NCBI GenBank assembly: GCA_001769195.1
Contig: MEOK01000023.1
Location: 1 to 42,995 of the forward strand
Length of the DNA: 42,995 nucleotides
Source: Bacteroidetes bacterium GWF2_40_14
Lineage (GTDB): Bacteria > Bacteroidota > Bacteroidia > Bacteroidales > UBA932
Direction: 5' to 3'
The notes under the pieces were generated by a model. It did no database searches, was not told where the DNA came from, and worked only from the letters and a program-made list of their open reading frames with translations. Position numbers and translations under genes: made by a program. Below are positions 7,566 to 16,898 of this stretch, in pieces; within the stretch, counting starts at the first letter, position 1, and every line of letters begins with the position of its first letter.

Positions 7566-8969
7566 ATGATAAATAGATTTCTTTCTAAGTGGTACTTCCC
7601 GGTTTCTTTGAAATATATTTCGCTTGTTGCTTATATAGTTCTTATTGTAACGGGGTTAATGGCTTATTCGACAGATGCGGAATTCCTGAAACAATTACGA
7701 AATACAAACCTTGGAAACCTTATAGTTTGGTCTTATTGGTGGCCAGCAATCATCATATTGGCAATCTTTTTCGGTCGTATTTGGTGTATGGTTTGCCCTG
7801 TGGAGCTAATCACTACTTATTTTGCTAAAATCGGATTAAAACAAAAACGTCCAAAATGGTTGCTATCTGGTTGGGCTATAACCATTTTTTATATCATAAT
7901 ACTGTTTGTCGGAATACAAGGTTTTGCGATACATCGTAATCCTTTTTTCATGGCAATATATCTGCTAATGATTGTAGGAGTTTCAATAATTATCGGGAGC
8001 ATTTACGAGAAAAATACTTTTTGCCGTTATGTCTGCCCTGTTGGTTATTTGTTGGGTTTGTATTCCAGGTTTTCATTTTTCGGCTGGCGGGTAAAAAACA
8101 GGAGTGTTTGCGACACATGTAAAGACAAATCCTGTATTCACAAGAGATATCAATACAACCTGAATGCTAAAAGTTGTGGAGTTGATTTGTATCCGGCAAA
8201 TATAACAGATAATGCTAATTGTATTTTGTGTGCCGGCTGCTTAAAGACTTGTAATGAATATCAGTCAGAAATAAATACTAACAGACCAAACCCTGGAATT
8301 AAATATATTGGATTCGTCAACGATTTATTCCAGTTGAAGCCACTGAAAATTGCCGAAATGGTCTTCGTTCTGGTTGTTTCTGGATTTGTAATTTCTGAAA
8401 TCTGGTCGGAATGGAGCCTTACAGATTCTTACTTAAATTACCTTCCAAATTTGGTAATTAAAACATTATCAATCGACAATAAATTTATAGCTGGATTAAT
8501 AAAGGGAACAATAATATTTGGAATCCTTCCGATGTTGATTTGGTTGCTGCCTTGGATAATTTCCAACCTGACAAAAGCGGGCATAAAAATTAAAGACTAT
8601 TTTTTGAATTATGGTATTGCTTTTATCCCCATCATAGCTGCAGCACATCTTGATAAGTCAATTCTAAAATCAACTTCAAGAATACCCTACTTTTATCATT
8701 TGTTCGATGACATCACTGGCTTGTCTACTGCTCAAAAAATAATTGATAATGAAATTGTCATTCAGCAAACCCCCTTGTGGCTAAATGTTTGCATTTCAAT
8801 TATAATGACAGCAATAATTGGTGTTGGAATATATTTGAGTTTTAAAGTTATCAGACTTCAGAATCAAAAACAAGGCTTTGATAAATCAGTAAAATCAACA
8901 TATCTTATACCAATCCTTTATGGAAGTATTTTTTTGATCATGTTATTGATTTGGCGTTGGAATATGTAA
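7566..8969 (+). CDS. membrane-bound 4Fe-4S polyferredoxin (NapH/NosR/CcoG-like)
   Basis: The 467-residue membrane protein has four to five helices in the first 145 residues and further helices after about 260. CxxCP at 74-78 and CxxxCP at 153-158 are the twin motifs of the NapH/NosR/CcoG family, each following a membrane helix. Then come two ferredoxin-like cysteine clusters: C182, C185, C190 with C204, and C219, C222, C225, C229. Such proteins pass electrons from the quinone pool or cytoplasm through the membrane to a partner reductase. The partner is not visible here. Context with a TSUP permease and a DsrE-like remnant suggests sulfur-compound reduction. Its last codons overlap, in another frame, an open stretch leading into the DsrE-like remnant. 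Confidence 0.8.
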   Translation: MINRFLSKWYFPVSLKYISLVAYIVLIVTGLMAYSTDAEFLKQLRNTNLGNLIVWSYWWPAIIILAIFFGRIWCMVCPVELITTYFAKIGLKQKRPKWLLSGWAITIFYIIILFVGIQGFAIHRNPFFMAIYLLMIVGVSIIIGSIYEKNTFCRYVCPVGYLLGLYSRFSFFGWRVKNRSVCDTCKDKSCIHKRYQYNLNAKSCGVDLYPANITDNANCILCAGCLKTCNEYQSEINTNRPNPGIKYIGFVNDLFQLKPLKIAEMVFVLVVSGFVISEIWSEWSLTDSYLNYLPNLVIKTLSIDNKFIAGLIKGTIIFGILPMLIWLLPWIISNLTKAGIKIKDYFLNYGIAFIPIIAAAHLDKSILKSTSRIPYFYHLFDDITGLSTAQKIIDNEIVIQQTPLWLNVCISIIMTAIIGVGIYLSFKVIRLQNQKQGFDKSVKSTYLIPILYGSIFLIMLLIWRWNM

Positions 8970-9139
8970 ATAATGTTGATGAACAATTAAAAGCATTTGT
9001 AAATGTTGGCGGAGAAATACTTGCATGTGGAACTTGCTTGTAATCAAGGCAATTAATTAAAATTGAAACCTGTCCTATTTCTACTATGATCGACTGTGTC
9101 AATCTTGTTGTATGGGCCGACAAGATTGTAACATTTTAA
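8936..9139 (+). pseudogene. DsrE-like sulfur-transfer protein, 3' remnant with in-frame stop
   Basis: One frame reads DHVIDLALEYVNN...GGEILACGTCL, then a TAA at 9041-9043, then without a frame change SRQLIKIETCPISTMIDCVNLVVWADKIVTF and a normal stop at 9137-9139. The ACGTC segment with the later WADKIVTF ending is typical of the C-terminal part of DsrE/YedF-like proteins, in which the cysteine carries sulfur. No initiating N-terminal half is present: upstream the frame runs into the polyferredoxin gene. So this is a truncated gene that also has a nonsense codon. It supports a sulfur theme for the upstream operon. Confidence 0.6.
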
Positions 9140-9330
9140 GTAAACAAAGCCCCATACACAAATCGAATACGTTTAATTAAGATGTGGGGGGGCTTGACAG
9201 AATTTATACTGAAAAATTTGGGAGAACGCTCAAACAGGAGTATATTTACATATGTCCGGAGCAGAGGATGTGAATACTCTCATCAAAGGTCTGGCTGTAG
9301 TTGACAAAACTGACAATTAATATTAAAAGT
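9140..9330. other. non-coding spacer with hairpin and unidentified coding-like tail
   Basis: AAGCCCC (9147-9153) and GGGGCTT (9189-9195) can pair across a 35-nt loop and may end the upstream transcript. From 9213 to 9320 one frame is open and reads KIWENAQTGVYLHMSGAEDVN and onward to a stop. It looks protein-like, perhaps the 3' end of a lost gene, but I cannot place it in a family. Confidence 0.4.
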
Positions 9331-12300
9331 ATGGCTAAAGCAAAAAAATTTGGTGCTTTTGGTGGAGTGTTTACTCCTTCCATACTCACTATTTTAGGTG
9401 TTATCATGTATCTGCGGTTGCCATGGATTGTGGGACAAGCAGGGCTTTGGGCCACTCTGGGCATTATTTTCGTTGCGCACATAATTTCAGGGAGCACCGG
9501 ACTTAGCGTTGCATCTATAGCCACAGACAAGAAAGTAGAAACCGGTGGAACTTACTTTATCATTTCACGGAGCCTTGGTCTACCCATTGGAGGAACGCTG
9601 GGCTGGGCACTTTTTGTAGGTTTATCGTTTAGTGTGAGTTTGTACCTGATTGGTTTTGCAGAGGTTTTTCTCGGGTACTTCGGATTTGAAGTTACATTAA
9701 CTTCTATTCGTATAGCGGGTTCAATTATTCTTTTGCTGGTCACCATCCTGACGTTTATAAGTACTTCCCTTGCCATAAAAACACAGTATATCATTCTCAC
9801 AATTATGGCGCTTTCGCTGTTGTCGGTTTTTCTGGGCAAGCACGATTTTTCTCCTGTTGGTCCGCAGTTAGTCACTTTACCTACATCGCTTCCATGGATT
9901 GCGCTTTTTGCAATTTTTTTCCCAGCCGTAACCGGTTTCGAGGCAGGTGTGTCAATGTCGGGCGACCTTAAAGATGCCCGAAAAGATATTCCGTTTGGAA
10001 CAATAGCTGCCATTTTGGTTGGTCTGACCATTTATGTTGGATTGGCCGTTTTCTTATCTTATACTGTCAATAATAATTTGCTGGCAAATGATCCCAATGT
10101 GCTGTTCAAGATTTCATGGATTCCACAGTTGGTAATTGCAGGAATTCTTGGGGCAACATTATCGTCCGCCCTTGGAAGCATCATGGGAGCGCCGCGCATT
10201 ATGCAGGCGGTTGCCAAAGACAGAATCGCTCCTTATTTTTTCAGCAAAGGAGTTGGCGCATCAAACGAACCGCGCAATGCGCTTTTGCTCACATTTTTAA
10301 TTGCGCAGGCAGGGATTCTCATTGGCGATCTGAACACCATTGCTCGCATTGTAACCATCTTTTTTATCATTACTTATGGTTTTCTGAACATTACTTATAC
10401 TGTAGAAAGCTGGGCAAGCAGCGATTTCAGGCCATCGTTCAAGATTCCGCGCATTGTTGGCATTGTTGGTGCGCTGGCCTGTATTATTGTGATGATACAG
10501 TTGGATGTCATGGCTTTGGCTATTGCCACGGTAGTCTTGCTGGCACTTTTCTTTTACCTGAAAAATAAAGAACTCAAATTACAATCAGGAGATACACAGT
10601 CGAGCATCTGGTTATCGCTGGTGAAAACCGGTCTGTTAAAACTTGCTAAAAGTCAAATTTATGAGCGCAACTGGCGACCCAATGTTATAATTTTCAGCGG
10701 AGGTTCGGGCAACAGACCACACCTTATTGAAATCGGGAAAGCGCTGGTAGGGAAACTGGGTATCTTCACCAATTTTGAACTGGTTGAAAATCCTGACGAA
10801 GAATTCTTGTTTGATAAAACAGCCCGTGTAAGCGTGGAAACTTTCGACGACCATTCCAATATTATTACCCGAAAACACAGTTGCCGCAATGTTTACGAAG
10901 GAATGGCAATGATTAGCCGGGTCTATGGTTTCTCAGGTTTCGAGCCAAACACAATTCTCATGGGATGGGCGAAAAACACTACCAATCCCAAAAAATGGGA
11001 AGATCTTTTGTTAACTCTTAACAAACTGGACCAGAACCTGACTATTTTGAACTACGACAAGAAGAAGGGATTCGGAAATCACAAAAGAATTGATTTTTGG
11101 TGGAGTGGTGAAGGGCGAAACCTCTCACTCGCGCTGCACCTGATTCGCTTTATTACGGTTACACCAAAGTGGAGAAATGCAGAGATACGAATTCTGGCCA
11201 TTAATTCTGATCCTAATTATACAGATAGGTTCTATACCATTCTTGGGCAGATGATTGATAGTTACCGGATAAGGGCAAGTGTAAATGTGATTGCCAATCT
11301 CGACAAATTACCTGAAAATCAAATAATCCGTTCTGCGTCGAAAGATACAGATCTGACTATCGCTGAAATCCCAAACTTTACAAATGGAAAAACAGAAGAT
11401 GTTGTGGCAAATGTCAATGATATGATCGAAAACCTCAACTCATGTCTGTTAATTCATGCATCATCCAGCTTTGATGAGGTAAATGTGATTCCAAAATCTC
11501 TGACTTCGGGAAATGAAAAACCGCTGGAAAGCATCGATAAAAAGATATTTGAGCCTATCCTGAAAAATCTTCAACTTTCTAAAACAAGCCTTGTTTACAA
11601 TACGGTTTATAATCTTGCAGAGCTTGTTGAAAAATATGCCAATTCTCTGATCGATACAACTTTTTTTGCTGTTCAGAAAAGTCGTGATGTTTATCTCGAT
11701 CATTTGGAAACCCTTGCCGATAAAACAATGAAGCAGTTGTTACTGACCAATGACATTGAAATTCATCAGGAAAAACATTGGGAACAGTTGAGAATCCTAA
11801 ATGAGTTTTCCCTGGAAGCACAAAACGAGTTGGCAACTCTCAAAGACAATTTCATAAAAGATGAGGAGGAAATTCTACGTAAAGGAATTGCTCGCTTCAT
11901 TGCCGGAACAGGCAATTCGGTGCACAATCTTCCTGAAAATATAAGACTGAAATTTAGCAAAGCCGATTTTAAGGAACTGAAAACAGCTAATCTGTTAAAG
12001 CAGATAAACAGGGCTGTAAAAATAACCTGGACCCGTATTTCAGGAAAAGAGATTAGCGTTACAATTAATATACACCCTGCAGCCGGATATTTAATCTATT
12101 ATAAAAGACTCGAATATATCAGGCAGTTTTACGAAAATTATATGGTCCAAAGTTTAGCCGATTTTTCCGGAATTAAAGCACTTCTAAACAGTATTGCTTT
12201 AACGATTGAAAAAACGTTATCGGATACATTTGGACAAAATGAGATAATTGCCGAAAAGGAAACAATTACCGCAATCATTTTAAAGTTACGGGCAGGTAAT

Positions 12301-14475
12301 CAGGATTTTGTTTACAATCAGGGTCTTAAAATGCTCAATGGGCTTGCAAGCGATCTTGAAAGTTTTAGCCAGATAATTGAAAGTCCTCAGGCTAACTTGC
12401 TTAGCCGAAGATTTAAACCTTTTTATAAAAACAAGGTGGAGCTTGAAAATTCGCTGACTGAATTCCCGGAGTTGTGGCTTCATTTTATGATTAAACGGAT
12501 CAATAAAACATACCTCGATTTCATTTTTCTCACTCTTAAAAGCAAGTTAATTACAAAAACTGAAAAAGCAGCTCAGAACATTGAACTGATTATTGAACAA
12601 AGTATTCATGAAAAACTGAAGGTTTTCGATAGTAAGATTAACACTGTCAGGGAAATGGGCAATATAAAATTTGACCAAAGAGAATTTTTCAGTCAAAAAT
12701 TAATTTCGATTCCGCAATATGAAGTGCCTTTTAATCTCTTGTTCAAAGAAATTCAGGAGGCAGTGGAACAACTTCCGGAAAATATTGAGATAACCGGAGA
12801 TGAACTTCTTGAGAATATTAAATTTGATATGCTTGAAAAAATAAGTGAGTTTGTTGTTCCGGTTCGCAAAACGGCTGATTATTATATCAGTAACGAACTG
12901 AACGATCAAATCAGAAAACAATTGATATCTATTGAGCAACAATTGTCGCTTTTCGTTTCAACTCTGAAAAATTTAATCAGGATGGCTAATTTCCATCTCG
13001 AAAACAGGGAGAATATTCATTCCGGAGAGATTGGAAATGAACAACTTAAGGAACAGCAGAAAGCTTTGCTCGAAAATTTAATACAAAATATTAAAAATGA
13101 GGAAAATAAACTGAATGCGCTTTATAAACAGTTGCACCAAAGTTTTGATTCAGGAATAAAAAATGCTTTTGAACCTTTGACTGCCGCAATCATTATCAAA
13201 ACAACGGGCAGTCTGAAGGAAAATATAAGGACAGCCGGTAAGCGAAGATTGTTTAGCAGGTTAAAACAATTTAAAAAATCAATCAGAGAAAAGGTAGTTA
13301 ACCTTATGGTGAATATGCTTTACCGTCAAAGCAAAGGCCTGTTGTGGGCTAAACGTATGGAGCAATCGCGCGCAAAGGTAAAGCTTTTCCCTGGCGAATC
13401 TATTATTCTGATGCTTGAGCAGATATCGCCAGACAAAGCGCTTATGCTGAAATTGCCATTTTACTATTCCAATTTATTTTCTGGCAGTTCAACCATTGGC
13501 GAAGATTTTTGGGTGGGAATGGAAGATGAAATTAAACAGGGCAGCATAGCTATCAACCGCTTTTTAAACGGCGCTTCCGGATTGCTTCTCATAAGCGGCG
13601 AACGAAGTTCAGGAAAGTCGAGCCTAAGCAAACATCTGGCAAATCTCCATTTCGAAAAGCAAAACATTTTCAATATAAGGGCTCCCCGAGAAAGTATTGC
13701 AGATGCCGTTCTTTTTGAGCAAACCTTGCTTAAAACACTTGGTGGACACGACAGTCTGACATACAGTATGGAATTGCTTTCAGCTAAAAGTGTGATTGTG
13801 ATAAACGATCTGGAGCTTTGGTGGGAGCGGAAACCTTTTGGTACGCAGGTAGTAGAAAAAATAATTTTGCTGATGAGGCAATATGGCCCCAAAGTATTAT
13901 TTATTATTAATGTCAACCAATACGCGCTTAAGATTATCAATCAATTGAGCTCTATCAACACATGGGCACTTGATGTTGTATTTTGCCAACCATTTGATTC
14001 ACACCAATTGAAAGACCTGATTATGTTGAGACATCAAGCTGGGGGGATGAATTTCAGGTTAGATAAAAAGCATGAAAAAGCAATGTCTGATTGGGATTAT
14101 GCACGACTTTTTAACCGCTTATTTTATTTGTCGGGCGGAAACCCAGGTTATACCATCAATCTCTGGCTCGCAGGAATTCTTAAAATATCTGGTCATATGC
14201 TATTTCTTGAAAAGCCTTTTAGGAACGAAATCACTTTTGCAGAAGACCTGCCTTCTGATGAAATATTTTATATACTGCAATTTGTCCTGCATCGCCGGTT
14301 TTCGTTAAAAAGCCTTTCAGAAATACTTCACAACGAAATCGTTGATACTGAAAAAACGGTGCGAATACTATTACAAAAAGGGATTCTGGTTGAGAAGTTT
14401 CCTGAAGTTTATTGTTTAAACCCGGCATTGGAAATCCACATTGTAAAAAAACTTAAAAGCCTTGAATTGTTATGA
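9331..14475 (+). CDS. giant SLC12-type cation-chloride cotransporter fused to helical region and P-loop ATPase
   Basis: The protein has 1714 residues. The N-terminus, about 8-435, is an APC/SLC12 transporter of about 12 helices opening FGGVFTPSILTILGVIMYLRL, a hallmark of the Na-K-Cl cotransporter group. About 455-720 resembles the SLC12 cytosolic domain (RPNVIIFSGGSGNRPHLIEIG). About 720-1370 is charged and helical, probably coiled coil. About 1385-1714 is a P-loop ATPase with Walker A GERSSGKS at 1423-1430 and Walker B VIVINDLE near 1488-1495, then a winged-helix-like end. Bacterial SLC12 homologues are usually well under 1000 residues, so the ATPase half is an added module. ATG 9331 is preferred over TTG 9301 because the family match begins right after it. 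The stop overlaps the start of an MscS-like gene (ATGA), so the two products are probably made together. A role in ion or volume homeostasis is inferred. Confidence 0.85.
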   Translation: MAKAKKFGAFGGVFTPSILTILGVIMYLRLPWIVGQAGLWATLGIIFVAHIISGSTGLSVASIATDKKVETGGTYFIISRSLGLPIGGTLGWALFVGLSFSVSLYLIGFAEVFLGYFGFEVTLTSIRIAGSIILLLVTILTFISTSLAIKTQYIILTIMALSLLSVFLGKHDFSPVGPQLVTLPTSLPWIALFAIFFPAVTGFEAGVSMSGDLKDARKDIPFGTIAAILVGLTIYVGLAVFLSYTVNNNLLANDPNVLFKISWIPQLVIAGILGATLSSALGSIMGAPRIMQAVAKDRIAPYFFSKGVGASNEPRNALLLTFLIAQAGILIGDLNTIARIVTIFFIITYGFLNITYTVESWASSDFRPSFKIPRIVGIVGALACIIVMIQLDVMALAIATVVLLALFFYLKNKELKLQSGDTQSSIWLSLVKTGLLKLAKSQIYERNWRPNVIIFSGGSGNRPHLIEIGKALVGKLGIFTNFELVENPDEEFLFDKTARVSVETFDDHSNIITRKHSCRNVYEGMAMISRVYGFSGFEPNTILMGWAKNTTNPKKWEDLLLTLNKLDQNLTILNYDKKKGFGNHKRIDFWWSGEGRNLSLALHLIRFITVTPKWRNAEIRILAINSDPNYTDRFYTILGQMIDSYRIRASVNVIANLDKLPENQIIRSASKDTDLTIAEIPNFTNGKTEDVVANVNDMIENLNSCLLIHASSSFDEVNVIPKSLTSGNEKPLESIDKKIFEPILKNLQLSKTSLVYNTVYNLAELVEKYANSLIDTTFFAVQKSRDVYLDHLETLADKTMKQLLLTNDIEIHQEKHWEQLRILNEFSLEAQNELATLKDNFIKDEEEILRKGIARFIAGTGNSVHNLPENIRLKFSKADFKELKTANLLKQINRAVKITWTRISGKEISVTINIHPAAGYLIYYKRLEYIRQFYENYMVQSLADFSGIKALLNSIALTIEKTLSDTFGQNEIIAEKETITAIILKLRAGNQDFVYNQGLKMLNGLASDLESFSQIIESPQANLLSRRFKPFYKNKVELENSLTEFPELWLHFMIKRINKTYLDFIFLTLKSKLITKTEKAAQNIELIIEQSIHEKLKVFDSKINTVREMGNIKFDQREFFSQKLISIPQYEVPFNLLFKEIQEAVEQLPENIEITGDELLENIKFDMLEKISEFVVPVRKTADYYISNELNDQIRKQLISIEQQLSLFVSTLKNLIRMANFHLENRENIHSGEIGNEQLKEQQKALLENLIQNIKNEENKLNALYKQLHQSFDSGIKNAFEPLTAAIIIKTTGSLKENIRTAGKRRLFSRLKQFKKSIREKVVNLMVNMLYRQSKGLLWAKRMEQSRAKVKLFPGESIILMLEQISPDKALMLKLPFYYSNLFSGSSTIGEDFWVGMEDEIKQGSIAINRFLNGASGLLLISGERSSGKSSLSKHLANLHFEKQNIFNIRAPRESIADAVLFEQTLLKTLGGHDSLTYSMELLSAKSVIVINDLELWWERKPFGTQVVEKIILLMRQYGPKVLFIINVNQYALKIINQLSSINTWALDVVFCQPFDSHQLKDLIMLRHQAGGMNFRLDKKHEKAMSDWDYARLFNRLFYLSGGNPGYTINLWLAGILKISGHMLFLEKPFRNEITFAEDLPSDEIFYILQFVLHRRFSLKSLSEILHNEIVDTEKTVRILLQKGILVEKFPEVYCLNPALEIHIVKKLKSLELL

Positions 14476-15182
14476 TTTATATTGAAGTATTTGCTGTTGC
14501 TGTCGCACTTTTTGTGATACTGCGCCTTGTCTCTTCTTATTTTCAAATTCTCACCGGAAAACGTAAAATCAGGAAGATGTTCCGCAAGGTTTTTCCAGTG
14601 GTACAGATGTTCTTGTGGGTTGCCTATGCATTTTGGGCTTTCGATCAATTATTTATCGGAATGGTGGCTTATCCCATACTGACCGGAAGTTTGATTATTC
14701 TGATAGTCGTAGTATTTGGATGGTATTTCTTGCGTGATTTTTTTTCAGGAATTATACTTAAGGCAGAAAATGCATTCGAAGCGGGGCAGCAAATCCAAAC
14801 GGCCGAAGTATCTGGCACCATAAAAAAACTGGGCTACCGTTCAATGGAAATTGCTAACAGTGAAGGTGAACTTGTTAAAATTCCATACAGCCTGCTGGCA
14901 AGTCAGAAAATTGTGAAACCTGCCGATACCAGCAATTGGACTGAACAAATTATCCGGCTTAAAATATCTTCGGCTTACCCGTCTGAAGCGATTCAAAATA
15001 TGCTCAAAATACGCATTCTCGAAATGCCTTGGATTGTATCTGACGACAGTATTAAATTGAAAATAACCCATGACGGGCCAGACAACTATTTGGCTGAAAT
15101 TCATTTATACCTGCTTAAACCGGATATGGCCATGAAAACCGAAGAAAACCTGCAGGTTTTTGTTAATGAGGTGTTTGCTTAG
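14472..15182 (+). CDS. MscS-like mechanosensitive channel domain protein
   Basis: The 236-residue protein has three hydrophobic helices within the first 95 residues, followed by the MscS pore and beta-domain signature: FLRDFFSGIILKAENAFEAG, then QIQTAEVSGTIKKLGYRSMEI and GELVKIPYSLLASQKIVKP. The last 80 residues correspond to the alpha/beta cytoplasmic domain. MscS channels release solutes when membrane tension rises after osmotic downshift. Its ATG overlaps the stop of the giant transporter-ATPase gene by 4 nt, so translation is coupled and a physical or functional complex is plausible: one partner moves ions by cotransport, the other opens under tension, and the ATPase could gate either. 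It is slightly smaller than E. coli MscS. Confidence 0.82.
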   Translation: MIYIEVFAVAVALFVILRLVSSYFQILTGKRKIRKMFRKVFPVVQMFLWVAYAFWAFDQLFIGMVAYPILTGSLIILIVVVFGWYFLRDFFSGIILKAENAFEAGQQIQTAEVSGTIKKLGYRSMEIANSEGELVKIPYSLLASQKIVKPADTSNWTEQIIRLKISSAYPSEAIQNMLKIRILEMPWIVSDDSIKLKITHDGPDNYLAEIHLYLLKPDMAMKTEENLQVFVNEVFA

Positions 15183-15216
15183 CTGTACCCGCACGAAAAC
15201 ATTGAACACTAACAAA

Positions 15217-15453
15217 ATAACACACATTGAATTGATTCGGCCAAATCCGGTGCATGAAGTGCTGGCTTTGGACTACATAAAGGAAATAGAATATTGCAAG
15301 GAGATAGGATTGTCAAAAGTGATGGTTGCTTGTTATAAGGATAACACCGCTTCGAGAAACGTCATTTTTAAGTGTGGTGGAATATTTGAAAAAGAGTTCA
15401 TTTATAGTGACAAAAACAGCATGCTTAATAATATTCTTACCTTTACGAAATGA
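15217..15453 (+). pseudogene. GNAT acetyltransferase remnant, copy A (internal deletion, start codon lost)
   Basis: The frame reads THIELIRPNPVHEVLALDYIKE, typical of the first 20 residues of a GNAT family N-acetyltransferase. It then jumps directly to the C-terminal part, EIGLSKVMVACYKDNTASRN and FEKEFIYSDKN. The central fold, including the acetyl-CoA loop, is missing. At the position where the related copy at 17364 has ATG, this copy has ATA (15217-15219). The reading frame still extends upstream to an unrelated start at 15160. Its TGA overlaps the ATG of the histidine kinase gene. Confidence 0.65.
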
Positions 15454-16883
15454 TGTCGCAAAATAAAAACATACGTCTTGCCGAAGAATTCCAAAGTGCA
15501 ATTGAAGGAGTTGTCTCGAGCAACAAAGAATTGCAAACCGTAAATGAAGAGCTAGAAAATTATAAAGAAGAAATAGAATCTGCCAACGAAGAACTCACTA
15601 CCGCCAATCTGGAATTGCAAACACGAAACGACCTGCTCGCTGAATCGTATGCATATTCCGATGCCATCATTTCCACCATGCACGAACCCATGCTTGTTTT
15701 AGGAAAAGATCTTCAGGTAAAATCTGCCAACAAAGCATTCTACAAAAAATTCGGTGTTACAAAAGAACAAACAGAGGGAGTGCTTTTATATGATTTAGGT
15801 GACAAACAATGGAACATTCCTGCACTGCGTAAATTACTTGAAGAGATTATCCCAAAAAATTCTCACTTCGATAATTACGAAGTGAAGCACACATTCCTAA
15901 ACTTAGGTGAAACAATAATGTCTCTCAATGCGAGCCGTATTATACAGAATGCTCATCGGGAACAATTAATCCTCCTTGTTATCGCCGACATAACAGAAGT
16001 AAGACACCTGCTAGTAGAAAAAGAGCTGAAAGACAAAGCATTGCTCAAAAGAGAAATCAGAGGACGCAAAGCAGAAAAATTAAGATTGGAAAAAGCTGTT
16101 GACGAAAGAACACAGGAATTAAAAGAAGCTAATGAATTGCTCAAAAATAAAAACGAAGAACTTCTAAAAATGAACAAAGAGCTGGAGGCATTTACTTATG
16201 TTTCCAGTCACGATATGCAAGAACCGCTTCGCAAACTGCAAACCTTTGCAGGATTAATTCTAGAAAAAGAAAATCGCAAATTATCTAATGTTGGAAAAAA
16301 TTATTTCCGTCTTATGCAAGAGTCAGCAGAAAGAATGCAGCAACTCATACAGGATTTACTTGCCTTCTCACGTATTAGTGCTGCCGAACGTAAATTTGAA
16401 AACTCCGACCTCAACATAATTATAGAAGAAGTAAAAAAAGAATTTAATGAAGAGATAGCTGAAAAACACGCCGTTATAGAAGCTAAAGAAACCTGCGAAG
16501 TTCATATTATTCCTTTCCAGTTTCGTCAACTCATGCGCAACATTATTAGCAACGCTCTCAAGTTTTCAAATCCACAAATTCCACCTCACATTAAAATCAG
16601 CAGTCGTTATATTAAATACGACCAATTAAACATAGAGGGACTCCAACCTCAAAAAGAGTACTGCCATATCAGCATCACCGACAATGGCATAGGCTTTGAA
16701 AGTGAATTCAATACCAAAATATTTGAAGTGTTTCAAAAACTACATAGCAAAGAAGAATATGCTGGCACAGGTATTGGTCTTGCTATCGTAAAAAAAATAG
16801 TTGAAAACCACAAGGGTATAATAACAGCGACAAGTGAATTGAATAAAGGATCTACTTTCAATATTTACATTCCTATTTCATAA
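15450..16883 (+). CDS. PAS-domain sensor histidine kinase, resembling the tail of a CheB/CheR hybrid kinase
   Basis: The 477-residue protein has no membrane segment. Residues about 15-62 are a coiled coil of the form NKELQTVNEELENYKEEIES and ANEELTTANLELQTRN, the linker known from CheB-CheR-PAS fusion kinases. A PAS domain follows at about 68-185, a second coiled coil at about 190-245, HisKA with phospho-acceptor H254 in SSHDMQEPLRK, and HATPase with N-box RNIISNALKFS, G1 DNGIGF and G2 GTGIGLAIVKK. In the fusions, CheB and CheR domains precede the first coiled coil; here they are absent and the frame begins almost at the coil, so the protein may be a truncated descendant. The response regulator 15 bp downstream is its likely partner. 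The start overlaps an acetyltransferase remnant. Confidence 0.88.
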   Translation: MMSQNKNIRLAEEFQSAIEGVVSSNKELQTVNEELENYKEEIESANEELTTANLELQTRNDLLAESYAYSDAIISTMHEPMLVLGKDLQVKSANKAFYKKFGVTKEQTEGVLLYDLGDKQWNIPALRKLLEEIIPKNSHFDNYEVKHTFLNLGETIMSLNASRIIQNAHREQLILLVIADITEVRHLLVEKELKDKALLKREIRGRKAEKLRLEKAVDERTQELKEANELLKNKNEELLKMNKELEAFTYVSSHDMQEPLRKLQTFAGLILEKENRKLSNVGKNYFRLMQESAERMQQLIQDLLAFSRISAAERKFENSDLNIIIEEVKKEFNEEIAEKHAVIEAKETCEVHIIPFQFRQLMRNIISNALKFSNPQIPPHIKISSRYIKYDQLNIEGLQPQKEYCHISITDNGIGFESEFNTKIFEVFQKLHSKEEYAGTGIGLAIVKKIVENHKGIITATSELNKGSTFNIYIPIS

Positions 16884-16898
16884 AAAATTTAATACTCA

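Noticed and set aside
9041-9043. Recoding of the in-frame stop in the DsrE-like remnant (selenocysteine or read-through)
   Set aside because: The codon is TAA, not TGA, and the gene lacks its 5' half, so decay is the simpler explanation.
8938-9123. 61-codon minus-strand frame
   Set aside because: The plus strand here encodes the DsrE-like remnant; the minus frame has no family resemblance.
9213-9320. Tail of a class V aminotransferase
   Set aside because: The 35-residue frame has only a vague resemblance; I left it as an unidentified coding-like tail.
9301-9330. TTG start for the giant transporter
   Set aside because: ATG at 9331 directly precedes the family-conserved beginning.
9552-10031. 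159-codon minus-strand frame
   Set aside because: Antisense shadow of the SLC12 membrane region.
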